A DNA stretch of 64,000 bases from Rhizobiaceae bacterium (GTDB lineage Bacteria > Pseudomonadota > Alphaproteobacteria > Rhizobiales > Rhizobiaceae). The DNA lies in assembly GCA_019635755.1 (NCBI GenBank), contig JAHBYW010000005.1, positions 62,001 through 126,000 of the forward strand. The letters run 5' to 3'. Shown in pieces: positions 34,519 through 42,841 of this stretch. The position numbers were made by a program, and so were the translations under genes. The first letter of the stretch is position 1; the number at the start of each line of letters is the position of its first letter. The notes beneath the pieces were generated by a model, which saw nothing but the letters and a program-made list of their open reading frames with translations, ran no database searches and was not told the DNA's origin.

Positions 34519-34962
34519 ATGAATCGCCTAACACCGGCTCAACGTTCCGTTCTTGCGTCCAATCTTAAGAAGCGTGGGCTCACAGGCGCCGGACTTTCGG
34601 ATGCACAGAGAGCGGAGCTCCTTCGCCACTCAGACAACCTCTTGGCAGTCAACAGCAGGATGGCGAAGCGCTACAGACGCGCGTCCGACGTCAAACCTCC
34701 CCTTGAGAAATCTCGAACACCCCGGCCGCTCGTCTTCCTCCGCGATCAACTAAACCACGATCAGATGGTGCAGTTGGCCGACGTACTGGAGGCTTGGGCG
34801 CTCGCCGGAACATTGGCGCCGGAGAAGGTGGCACGGCTGGCTGAATGGGCTCGTGAAGTTCGCGAGGTTGCCACCGAGGCGGGAGAGGGTTGGAAGCCGC
34901 TGCAACCCACAAAGGATCTGCCGTCGATCTTGGTGCTGATCGGTCGGATGAGGCCTGAGTAA
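34519..34962 (+). CDS. Accessory helical protein of unknown function
   Basis: 147 residues from the ATG at 34519 (MNRLTPAQRSVLASNLKKRG); an earlier ATG at 34483 is possible. It is basic in the first half and helical in the second (MVQLADVLEAWALAGTLAPE, KVARLAEWAREVREVATEAG). No family is recognised. Codon use fits the accessory patch. It is the last supportable gene before a 530-base gene-free stretch. Confidence 0.45.
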   Translation: MNRLTPAQRSVLASNLKKRGLTGAGLSDAQRAELLRHSDNLLAVNSRMAKRYRRASDVKPPLEKSRTPRPLVFLRDQLNHDQMVQLADVLEAWALAGTLAPEKVARLAEWAREVREVATEAGEGWKPLQPTKDLPSILVLIGRMRPE

Positions 34963-35494
34963 GGGCGGCTGAACCAGTCTGCGAGGCCTTTCTGGTGGCG
35001 GCTTCCACTGCTTATTTTCGACCAAAGGTAAGGAAGCCGTCGAAGACCACCGCAGGCGGGTTAGTAGCAGTGTGGAGGGGCGCACCTCTGCCATGACGGA
35101 GTAACTTGGAGCGGTCTTCGGACTCTGAGCAGCTGCGAAGCTCGGATGACGAAAAATGAGACACTGGCTGACCATGGAAGATTCGTAATCAGCTGCGGGC
35201 TCGTTCAAAGCTGAAATACCAGGCAGATCGCCAGTAGTAAAAAGCCATCGTTCCGACCAAGCAGGACAATGGCCGCTTTGCGCCCTCATTCCGGTCGTCG
35301 AGCGACAGTCTGCGTCTAGCTTAAACCAGACATTTGGGCTCACCCGACGGTCCGGACATGTTGCAGCTCGTCGCGGAACGTTGGAGTGACCATTCATACC
35401 GATCCGGTGTTGCGGTCGTTCGTGCCGATCGCCGCTTCCGGCCGTCGCGGGCAGCCTTCCGATACCATGGCGGACCGGAAGTCTGTGACCAGCG
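34963..35494. other. Gene-free stretch ending the accessory patch
   Basis: 532 bases between the last accessory ORF and the respiratory cluster. A long minus-strand open frame (to 35397) is rich in Ser, Pro and Trp, lacks family features and shows no codon bias, so I treat it as noncoding. The text resembles the dispersed intergenic sequence often seen in Mesorhizobium-like genomes. No att repeat matching the tRNA was found. Confidence 0.45.
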
Positions 35495-36196
35495 CTACGG
35501 CAGACAGAATGCTGCCCATCCGGCTGCCGGGACGAAGATGCTGCCGACCGCGACCAGTGCGAGCGACAGGCCGGCAGCCAGCCTGACGCTTGGACGCTGT
35601 CCGAGATTCCGCAGTTCCGATATCCCGAAGGCGGTTCCGACGACGGCGGGAACCGTTCCGAGGCCGAACCCTGCCATCACCAGGGCGCCACCCGGGCCGG
35701 AGCCCGACAGCATCGCGTAGAAGAGCGCGCCAAAGACCATTCCGCAGGGCAGGAAGCCCCAGGCGACGCCCGCGACGAACGGTCCGCCTAGGCCGCCGGC
35801 ATAGGCGAGCCGGGACGGACCAGTCGCGAGCCGAACGATCGGCCGGGTGACTCTGTCCAGGATCGACAGCGGCGGCGCAAGGCCGATCAGCGACAGCCCG
35901 ACCCAGCCCAGGGCCACGGCCGCCGCCCACCGCATCACTTCATGGACCGCGACGTGATTGAACGAACCGTAGAACTGCGAGCCGACGCCGCCGAGGAAAC
36001 CGCCGGCGAGCACGTAGGCGAGGATGCGTCCGGCCTGACTGGAAAGCAGCACCTGCGCGCGGCTGGCTGGCGTCGCGTGGCGATCGAAGGCGAACAGCAG
36101 TCCCGAGGCGATGCCGCCGCACATGCCCGCGCAGTGAAGGCTGCTTGCGAAACCAAGAAGCAGACCTCCGATGAAAGTGAGATCGGCTGCATCCAT
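35495..36196 (-). CDS. TauE/SafE-like (DsbD-type helix) membrane protein of cbb3 cluster
   Basis: 233 residues with six membrane helices. The N-terminal motif GFASSLHCAGMCGGIASGLL carries the His and two Cys typical of the 'sulfite exporter TauE/SafE family' proteins that follow ccoS in many genomes; WGFLPCGMVFGALFYAML is the matching half. These proteins are thought to act in copper or thiol handling for cbb3 oxidase, not sulfite export. It is the last gene of the minus-strand cco series. Confidence 0.9.
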   Translation of the reverse strand: MDAADLTFIGGLLLGFASSLHCAGMCGGIASGLLFAFDRHATPASRAQVLLSSQAGRILAYVLAGGFLGGVGSQFYGSFNHVAVHEVMRWAAAVALGWVGLSLIGLAPPLSILDRVTRPIVRLATGPSRLAYAGGLGGPFVAGVAWGFLPCGMVFGALFYAMLSGSGPGGALVMAGFGLGTVPAVVGTAFGISELRNLGQRPSVRLAAGLSLALVAVGSIFVPAAGWAAFCLP

Positions 36197-36201
36197 GCGC
36201 G

Positions 36202-36780
36202 TCAGTCCTCGTCCGGCTCGCGGCTGGACTCGATCGCAACCATCATCAGCGTCACCAGCATGATCGGCACGGCCGCCAGGGCCGCGTAGAACGCCACCTC
36301 GATGCCGATGAGAACGCAGCCGAGCACAAGGACGAGCAGCAGATTGACAGCGGTTCCGGGAAGGTTGCGCGGCGTGAATCCACTTGCGAGGAACGACCCG
36401 AACCGCCGGATGGAGCGCACCAGAGGCGTTGCGAGGTCGACGTCCGGAGCCTTGAAGAACCGCTCGACCCGCAGCCATGCGGAGTAGAGAGCGACGATCG
36501 GGATGGTCAGCAGCATCGCGAACGGAAGAAGCAGCAGTCCGAGGACGGGCCGGATGGCCGTCCGGACCGCCTGCAGTCGCGTGGAGATCGCCGCGCTGTG
36601 CCTGCGGCTCCATCGCGCAAGCCAGAACAGCCCGAAGACCGATGCGAGCAGGGCAAAGGCCAGTGCGGCGCCGATCCATCCGCCGACGAACAGGCCGAGA
36701 CCCGCCGCCAGCGAGGCGTTGAGCAGGAACGGCACCGCCGCGGGCAGCGTGCCGGGCTCGGGATCGGACATGTCCGTCAT
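36202..36780 (-). CDS. Unknown membrane protein inserted in the cbb3 maturation operon
   Basis: 192 residues with four or five helices (about 17-35, 37-56, 76-98, 143-160 and 163-182). A conserved-looking cytoplasmic loop lies between the third and fourth (RVERFFKAPDVDLATPLVRS). No Cys or His-rich metal motif. It overlaps ccoS by four bases (ATGA) and precedes the TauE-like gene, so it is translated as part of the assembly operon. I know no such gene in the standard ccoGHIS order. The function may relate to oxidase assembly. Confidence 0.8.
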   Translation of the reverse strand: MTDMSDPEPGTLPAAVPFLLNASLAAGLGLFVGGWIGAALAFALLASVFGLFWLARWSRRHSAAISTRLQAVRTAIRPVLGLLLLPFAMLLTIPIVALYSAWLRVERFFKAPDVDLATPLVRSIRRFGSFLASGFTPRNLPGTAVNLLLVLVLGCVLIGIEVAFYAALAAVPIMLVTLMMVAIESSREPDED

Positions 36781-36938
36781 CGTCTTGTCTCCGGTCGGTC
36801 GTCGTCGAGAAGGATCCGCTGCGCGGCTCCGTCGAGGTCGTCATATTGTCCGCTGCGCAGCGTCCAGCCGAAGGCCAGCAGCCCCAGGGCGCCAAGGCCG
36901 AGCGCAATCGGCACCAGGAAGATCAGGGGGCCCATCAT
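36777..36938 (-). CDS. ccoS: cbb3 oxidase maturation protein CcoS/FixS
   Basis: 53 residues: one N-terminal membrane helix (MGPLIFLVPIALGLGALGLL) and the FixS signature WTLRSGQYDDLDGAAQRILL with an acidic tail. CcoS is needed for cofactor insertion into cbb3 oxidase. The ATG at 36938 overlaps the ccoI stop, and its own stop overlaps the next start, all as ATGA-type couplings. Confidence 0.95.
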   Translation of the reverse strand: MMGPLIFLVPIALGLGALGLLAFGWTLRSGQYDDLDGAAQRILLDDDRPETRR

Positions 36939-39160
36939 GACGTCGCCTCCGCCGGCAGCCGCCCCGCGCGAAGGGCGTTGAGGGTTACGGTGAGTGAGCT
37001 CGCTGCCATGGCGATCGCGGCACCGAGCGGAGTGACGAGACCCAGCACGGCGATCGGGATCAGTGCGATGTTGTAGAGCGCGGCGAGCACGAGGTTCTGG
37101 TGGATGATCGCGGTCGCCCGACGGCCCATCCTCCAGGCCGGGACGATCGCGCCCAGCCTGTCAGATGGAAGCACGATGTCTGCCGCGCTTTGGCTCGCGG
37201 GTGCACCATGCGTGAAACTCGCGGAGACGTAGGCGGCGGCCAGCCCGGGCGCATCGTTCAGCCCGTCGCCCAGCATCAGGACCTTCCGGCCTTCCGCGCG
37301 CCAGGCGTGAAGCGCTGCCAGCTTGCCCGCCGGCAGGAGTTCGCCGCGCGCGTCGGCGATCTTCAGTTTCGCTGCGATGTCATTCACGACCGACTGCCTG
37401 TCGCCCGACAGAAGCGACGGCTCGAAGCCCTGCCGTCCGAGCGACGAAAAGGTCGTTTCCGCATCCCGACGCAGCGGATCGCGGAAGCCGAAGCGGAGGG
37501 GTTCATGGCCCGGCCGTGACAGCCAGATCTCGCTGTCCGAACCGGCGCTGCTCGCGGCGACGCCGCAGAACGCCGCGCGACCGAGCCGAGCCTCGCCACC
37601 CGCGATCGGCGCGCTGACGCCGAGCCCGGCATGCTCGACCGCACCCTCGATCATCGCGGCGGAGGGATCGGCCGCGAGAATGGCCTGGGCCGCCGGGTGA
37701 TTGCTCGCCGTCGCCAGCGAGGCGGCGAGGCGGATGGCGGCCGGATCGTCCGGCCATTCGACGATGCGAGGCCGTCCTTCGGTCAGCGTGCCCGTCTTGT
37801 CAAAGGCGACATGATCGACAGCGGCCAGGCGCTCCAGGGCGTCGCCTGACCGGACCAGGATGCCTCTCTTCAGAAGCGCGCCGATCGCCACGACCTGGAC
37901 GGCCGGCACTGCGAGACCGATTGCGCAGGGGCACGCGATGATCAGGACGCTGACGGCGTGCAGCAGAGCCGTTGCGAAAGTCGCGTCGGCAAGGAGCCAC
38001 CAGCCAAGAAGCGTCAAGAGCGCGATGCCGTGGATGACCGGCGTCCAGATCCGCGCCACACGGTCGGCCACCGTCACGGCGGGGCCCCGCTGCAGCTCTG
38101 CCTGCTCCACCAGCCGCACGACCTCGGCCAAGTGGCTGTCCTCCACGGCGCTGGTCGCCCGCACCCTCAGAATGCCGCTGCTAATGGAGCCGGCGAGCAC
38201 CGCGTCGCCTGGCCTGACTGCACGGGGCAGGCTTTCACCGGTGACAATCGAAACCTCGAGATCGGCGCAACCGTGATCGACATGTCCGTCGACGGGAACG
38301 CGCTCGCCAGCCCGCACCAGCACGATCATGCCGGGCGTGACGGCCTCCGCTGTCAGAACCTCGATTCGACCGTCGGGCTGGACCACCGCCGCGCCATGAG
38401 CCTTGAGCATCAGCAGTCGCTCGACGGCGCCTCGCGTGCGAGCCCGGACGCGAAAGTCGAGATAGCGGCCGACGAGGAGCACGAACAGAAGCGCGGCAGC
38501 ACTGTCGAAATAGACGTCGCGGCCTTGCCGGGCGAGTTCGATGACGCTGATCGAGGTGGTCAGCAGGATGCCGAGCGCGATCGGCACGTCGATATTGGTC
38601 CGCCGCGCACGCACCGCCTGAAGTGCCGAGCGGAAGAACGGCTTGCCCGCGACGGCGACGGCGGGCAGCGTGACCAGCGCGGCGAGCCACTGGAACAGCA
38701 TCTGGGTGCCGTGCGGCATGTCCTGCGCCTGCCCGGCCCACACCGCCAGCGACAGCATCATCACGTTGGACGAGGCGAAGCCCGCGATGGCCATCGCCCT
38801 GAGCAGTTCGCGACCGGTCTGGTCGTCGACACGGACGAGATGCTGCGGATCGAAGGGCGCCACCCCGTAGCCGAGCGCCTCGACCATGCCGGCAATCCGG
38901 TTCGCCGTCTCCCTGTCGCCGCGCCATGCGACCGTCAGCCTGCGCAGCGTGAGGTTGAGACGCGCTTCGATGACGTCGGGATCACGACGAAGCCGGGTCT
39001 CGATGGTCGCGATGCAGGCGGCACAATGAGCACCGTCGACCAGCATGTGGAGCCGCCAGCCATCGGCGCCCGCCTGCACGAAACCAGCGACCGACCGCGC
39101 CGACTGGCTTGCAGCCGGGACGATGCTCTCCAGTTGCCCCAACGTGTCGGCGGCGCTCAC
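36935..39160 (-). CDS. ccoI: Copper-transporting P1B-type ATPase CcoI/FixI
   Basis: About 741 residues. A metal-binding HMA domain with CAAC (DGAHCAACIATIETRL) is followed by the channel motif IACPCAIGLAVPA, phosphorylation site DKTGTLTEGR, and hinge GDGLNDAPGLAAA. FixI-type ATPases export copper to the periplasm for the cbb3 binuclear centre. The start is GTG at 39160, overlapping the ccoH stop (GTGA); longer in-frame starts would run through ccoH. Confidence 0.95.
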   Translation of the reverse strand: MSAADTLGQLESIVPAASQSARSVAGFVQAGADGWRLHMLVDGAHCAACIATIETRLRRDPDVIEARLNLTLRRLTVAWRGDRETANRIAGMVEALGYGVAPFDPQHLVRVDDQTGRELLRAMAIAGFASSNVMMLSLAVWAGQAQDMPHGTQMLFQWLAALVTLPAVAVAGKPFFRSALQAVRARRTNIDVPIALGILLTTSISVIELARQGRDVYFDSAAALLFVLLVGRYLDFRVRARTRGAVERLLMLKAHGAAVVQPDGRIEVLTAEAVTPGMIVLVRAGERVPVDGHVDHGCADLEVSIVTGESLPRAVRPGDAVLAGSISSGILRVRATSAVEDSHLAEVVRLVEQAELQRGPAVTVADRVARIWTPVIHGIALLTLLGWWLLADATFATALLHAVSVLIIACPCAIGLAVPAVQVVAIGALLKRGILVRSGDALERLAAVDHVAFDKTGTLTEGRPRIVEWPDDPAAIRLAASLATASNHPAAQAILAADPSAAMIEGAVEHAGLGVSAPIAGGEARLGRAAFCGVAASSAGSDSEIWLSRPGHEPLRFGFRDPLRRDAETTFSSLGRQGFEPSLLSGDRQSVVNDIAAKLKIADARGELLPAGKLAALHAWRAEGRKVLMLGDGLNDAPGLAAAYVSASFTHGAPASQSAADIVLPSDRLGAIVPAWRMGRRATAIIHQNLVLAALYNIALIPIAVLGLVTPLGAAIAMAASSLTVTLNALRAGRLPAEATS

Positions 39161-39615
39161 GGCGCGATCTCCACGACCGAAATCGCTTCGAAGGATGCGT
39201 TGTTGGACGAAGCCATGATGCGAACCGTCCAGGGACCGGCCATGGGCACGTCGACCGGTGCCTCCCACTTGCCGGGTGCCACGGGCGTCAGGACGAGCGG
39301 CAGCGATTGCGGAAACTTCGAGCCACGCTCGATCGTCGCTTCGAGCCGATCCGGCGCAAGCGGCAGCCGCCTTTCGTCGCTTATCGTCAAGGTCAAGCGA
39401 CCGGACAGCGAGCCGGCGTCCACAAGCGCGATATCAGCTGTCCAGGCAGGCCCATTGCCAGCGCGGCGCATGGTCTGGTCGGTCACGAGCCCGCTGAAGG
39501 TCGATTGGGCCGTGTAGACGAAGGCGCCCTGCATGACTGCCAATGCAATGAAGAACAGCACGAAGCAGGCTGGGATCCAGAGATCGCGCCGTTCGCTTGA
39601 AAATGGGCCGCTCAT
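39157..39615 (-). CDS. ccoH: cbb3 oxidase assembly protein CcoH/FixH
   Basis: 152 residues. One membrane helix (about 14-36, IPACFVLFFIALAVMQGAFV) and a periplasmic beta-sandwich domain (LTLTISDERRLPLAPDRLEA, then WEAPVDVPMAGPWTVRIMAS), the standard FixH plan. It interacts with cbb3 subunits during assembly. It overlaps both neighbours by four bases (ATGA with ccoG, GTGA with ccoI). Confidence 0.93.
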   Translation of the reverse strand: MSGPFSSERRDLWIPACFVLFFIALAVMQGAFVYTAQSTFSGLVTDQTMRRAGNGPAWTADIALVDAGSLSGRLTLTISDERRLPLAPDRLEATIERGSKFPQSLPLVLTPVAPGKWEAPVDVPMAGPWTVRIMASSNNASFEAISVVEIAP

Positions 39616-41072
39616 CGCTCGGGACCCCAGAAATAGCTGGGAACGCGGGCCAGTTCGCGACCGTCCTGCGAGGACAGAACGAAGTCGAAGGGGCGGCGTC
39701 CCCCGAAAGAGAGGCCGCGTGGCAGCGTCACGAGAAGGCGCTCGTCGGCGGACCGGTCTCTTCCCAGCCCGACAAGCGGGGTCCCTGACGCGCTTTCGGT
39801 CCCCGCAGAGAGCGTGAGTTTCGCTCCATCCAGGCCATCGATGCGGATGCTCACGCCGTCCAGTCTGGCGAGACGATGCGAGATCCGCAGGGCATAGTCG
39901 TTGCGCACGCTTCCGTCGGACATGAGGACGAACGGTGGATTGCGCTGCGGGTCGAGATGGACGAGGAGGCCAGGCATGGTGGCGGCCCCGTAGGCCGAGA
40001 TCGACAATGCGGCCAGGGCAGCGCCCGCGAAGACCAACGCCTTCGGCCGGCGCCACGAGACGGGCGGCTTTTCGACACTGCGGCGCGTCAGCCCGGCTTC
40101 ATTGTCGAACTGGATCAGGCCGGCCGGCCGCTCAAGCCTGGACATCACCTGGTCGCAGGCATCGATGCAGAGGCCGCAGCCGATACATCCCATCTGGAGG
40201 CCGTTGCGGATGTCGACGCCGGTCGGGCACGCGGTGACGCAGCGGGTGCAGTCGATGCAGTCACCGCGCTCGGCAAGCTGTCCTCCGAGGTCGCTGGCCT
40301 GCCGGGCGAGCGCGACGAGGCCAGGTTCCCCGATGTCAGGCCTTAGGGGAACGCGCGCCTTGCCGCGCGGCTCACCCCGCCACTCCTGATAGGTCACCAC
40401 CAGGCTGTCGCGATCGAGCAGTGCCGCCTGGAACCGCGGCCACGGGCACATGTGCAGGCACACCCGCTCCCGGGCGTACAGGGCAAGCGTGAACGTCGTG
40501 CCGGTGAGGATGACCAGCGAGGCATAGACCCCAGGAGTCGCGGTGCCCGAGACGATCAGGCCGGGCAGTTCAGTCGCGTCGTTGAACCACGCCGCGAAAC
40601 CAGAGGCCGTGGAAAGGGCGATCGCAAACCAGACGACGACACGCAGCCTGCGCTCGCCGGGACCCCGACCGGCGACGCGGGCGATCATCCTGTCTACCGA
40701 GAAGAGCAGATCCGACCAGACCGTCTGCGGACAGGCGAAGCCGCACCAGATCCGGCCCGCGAGCGTGGTGGCGTAGAAGAGCAGCAGAGCAGCCCCGACC
40801 AGCACGCCGACCGCGATGGGTAGGTCCTGGGGCCAGAACTCCAACCCGAACGCGAAGAGACGCCGTCCCGGCAGGTCGATGAGAACAGCTTGGTCCGGCA
40901 GGTGTGGTCCGCGGTCCCATCGCAGCCAGGGCACGCAGAAGAAGATGGCGAGCATCGCGACGTTCAGGGCGGTCTTGATCCTCCGGTACCTGCCTGACAC
41001 GCCGTGCGGAATGTCGGGACGTACGACCACCCTGCCGGACGTGCGCAGATCGAGTGTCTCACTCCACGACAT
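39612..41072 (-). CDS. ccoG: Cupric reductase / polyferredoxin CcoG (RdxA/FixG)
   Basis: 486 residues with about five membrane helices. Two ferredoxin-type clusters are present: CIDCTRCVTACPTGVDIRNG and CIGCGLCIDACDQVMSRLER. The N-terminal membrane part carries FACPQTVWSD, and the C-terminal periplasmic domain is beta-rich. CcoG reduces Cu(II) so that copper can enter the cbb3 route. Its ATG overlaps the ccoP stop by one base. Confidence 0.95.
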   Translation of the reverse strand: MSWSETLDLRTSGRVVVRPDIPHGVSGRYRRIKTALNVAMLAIFFCVPWLRWDRGPHLPDQAVLIDLPGRRLFAFGLEFWPQDLPIAVGVLVGAALLLFYATTLAGRIWCGFACPQTVWSDLLFSVDRMIARVAGRGPGERRLRVVVWFAIALSTASGFAAWFNDATELPGLIVSGTATPGVYASLVILTGTTFTLALYARERVCLHMCPWPRFQAALLDRDSLVVTYQEWRGEPRGKARVPLRPDIGEPGLVALARQASDLGGQLAERGDCIDCTRCVTACPTGVDIRNGLQMGCIGCGLCIDACDQVMSRLERPAGLIQFDNEAGLTRRSVEKPPVSWRRPKALVFAGAALAALSISAYGAATMPGLLVHLDPQRNPPFVLMSDGSVRNDYALRISHRLARLDGVSIRIDGLDGAKLTLSAGTESASGTPLVGLGRDRSADERLLVTLPRGLSFGGRRPFDFVLSSQDGRELARVPSYFWGPER

Positions 41073-41941
41073 CAGCGCTCTCCACCGCCCAGAGTGTGGA
41101 CATAGACGGACAGCATGCGGATCGTTTCGTCGTCGAGCCGCGTCGTGAAGGCCGGCATCATGCCCATGCGTGGAACGACGATCTGTTTTCGCACGTCTTC
41201 CAGCGTGCCGCCGTATAGCCAGATCGCGTCGTTCAATCGCGGTGCGCCAAAATCACGTCCGCCTTCGCCCGCGGCGCCATGGCAGGCGGCGCAGTTTGTT
41301 GCGTAGATCGGCGCGCCGGGCATCTGCTGCCGGGACGCCAGCGTGGTCGGGTCAGACAGGGCGAGGACGAATCGGGCAACAGCATCGATTTCCTGGGCGG
41401 AGATCAGTTCACCGAAGGCAGGCATTGCACTGTCGCGGGCCTCTTCATGGCCGCTCCGAATGCCGAACCGGATCGTCTGGTAGATGTCGGCAATCGTGCC
41501 GCCCCAGAGCCAGTCGTCGTCAACGAGGGCTGGAAACTGTCCGATCTGCCCCCCCGCGCCGACGCCGTGGCAAGGCGCGCAGTTCTGGCCGAAGGCCGCG
41601 CGTCCTCCGGTGGTGGCAAAACGTCGGAGGTCCTCGTTCGCCTCGATTGCCTCGATAGGCGTGGCGACGAGGGCGGAGCGCCATGTAGCCTGCGCGGCAC
41701 GGCCGGCGGCGACGTCATCGACCAGGTCGCCCCTGCTCGACCAGCCGAGACTGCCACGATAGTAGCCTCCGGTCGTGGCGAATGACGGGAACAGCCACAT
41801 GTAGAGGACCGCGACGAAGCACGAGGCGAGGAACACCGTCACCCACCAGGACGGAATCGGCGTCGTCAGCTCCGTGATGCCATCCCATTCGTGGCCTGTC
41901 GTCTTGTAGCCCGTCAGTGGGTCGTGCTCAGGAACGGCCAT
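41072..41941 (-). CDS. ccoP: cbb3 oxidase diheme c subunit CcoP
   Basis: 289 residues. N-terminal membrane anchor (about 30-50, WWVTVFLASCFVAVLYMWLF), then two c-type heme sites CAPCH and CAACH, each in a cytochrome c domain with distal Met candidates (DSAMPAFGE and MGMMPAF). It hands electrons from cytochrome c to CcoO. It overlaps ccoQ by 14 bases and ccoG by one, so the oxidase and assembly genes form one continuous translated unit. Confidence 0.96.
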   Translation of the reverse strand: MAVPEHDPLTGYKTTGHEWDGITELTTPIPSWWVTVFLASCFVAVLYMWLFPSFATTGGYYRGSLGWSSRGDLVDDVAAGRAAQATWRSALVATPIEAIEANEDLRRFATTGGRAAFGQNCAPCHGVGAGGQIGQFPALVDDDWLWGGTIADIYQTIRFGIRSGHEEARDSAMPAFGELISAQEIDAVARFVLALSDPTTLASRQQMPGAPIYATNCAACHGAAGEGGRDFGAPRLNDAIWLYGGTLEDVRKQIVVPRMGMMPAFTTRLDDETIRMLSVYVHTLGGGER

Positions 41942-42092
41942 CGGTGTCCGCCTCCTCGAACGGCAAGCGTCCGTTGCGCTCCCACCGCGCGCGGCTTCCG
42001 GGCCAGAAGGTGAAGGCCAGAATCGCCGCAAACAGCGCGAATGCGATCACTAGCCAGCCTTGAAGAACCAACGTCACGAACCACTCGCTCAC
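41928..42092 (-). CDS. ccoQ: cbb3 oxidase small subunit CcoQ/FixQ
   Basis: 54 residues, GTG start at 42092 (VSEWFVTLVLQGWLVIAFAL), one helix then FWPGSRARWERNGRLPFEEA, the usual CcoQ tail. CcoQ stabilises the oxidase complex. It overlaps the ccoO stop by four bases (GTGA) and ccoP by 14, and was found by translating the gap between those genes. Confidence 0.92.
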   Translation of the reverse strand: MSEWFVTLVLQGWLVIAFALFAAILAFTFWPGSRARWERNGRLPFEEADTDGRS

Positions 42093-42832
42093 GGACGCGC
42101 CTCCACTTTCGTGTCGATCGGCGGAAGCTCGGCCAGTGTGCCCAGCACCTGCAGGTAGGCGATCAACGCGTCCATCTCGGTGAGCCTGTCGGGCTGCCCG
42201 TCGAAGTCTCCGAGCTTCGCCTTGGGGTAGCGCTCCAGCATCGCGTCGGCGTCTTCACCGCTTGCCTGAGCCCGAATGTCGTCGGCAGCGCGATCGACCA
42301 TCTCTTGGGTATAGGGAACGCCGACCTTGCGCAGCGCTTCCATGTGCGCGCCGAACTGCTCGGGATCGACCGGCTTGTTCATCAGGAATGCATAGGCCGG
42401 CATGATCGAGACCGGCACGACGCTGCGCGGGTCGATCATGTGAGCGACATGCCACGCGTTCGAGTACTTGGCGCCGACGCGCGCCAGATCCGGGCCGGTT
42501 CTCTTGGATCCCCAGAGGAACGGATGGTCGTACATGCTTTCCGCCGCGACCGAATAATGGCCGTAGCGCTCGACCTCGTCGCGGAAGGGCCGGATCTGCT
42601 GGCTGTGGCAGGTGTAGCAGCCCTCGCGCGTGTAGACGTTGCGTCCGATCTGCTCCAGCGGCGTGTAGCGGCGCATGCCGGGCACGGGTCGGACGGTTTC
42701 CTGCACCTTGAACAGCGGTACGATTTCGACGAGCCCGCCGATCAGGATGACGAAGAGCGTCAGCACGAAGAGGAGCGTCGTGGAACGCTCGATGATCGCG
42801 TGGCCCTTGGGTTCGGTCTGGTTGGAAGCCAT
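42089..42832 (-). CDS. ccoO: cbb3 oxidase monoheme c subunit CcoO
   Basis: 247 residues. One N-terminal membrane helix (about 16-40), heme c site REGCYTCHSQQIRPF, and the conserved QFGAHMEAL and Met ligand region SIMPAYAFL. It passes electrons to the CcoN heme b. It lies nine bases after ccoN. Confidence 0.97.
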   Translation of the reverse strand: MASNQTEPKGHAIIERSTTLLFVLTLFVILIGGLVEIVPLFKVQETVRPVPGMRRYTPLEQIGRNVYTREGCYTCHSQQIRPFRDEVERYGHYSVAAESMYDHPFLWGSKRTGPDLARVGAKYSNAWHVAHMIDPRSVVPVSIMPAYAFLMNKPVDPEQFGAHMEALRKVGVPYTQEMVDRAADDIRAQASGEDADAMLERYPKAKLGDFDGQPDRLTEMDALIAYLQVLGTLAELPPIDTKVEARP

Positions 42833-42841
42833 GGCGCGCCC

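Noticed and set aside
34750-35397. A 215-residue minus-strand frame at the end of the accessory patch
   Set aside because: Low-complexity Ser/Pro/Trp-rich text without start signals, and it overlaps the better plus-strand ORF at 34519-34962.
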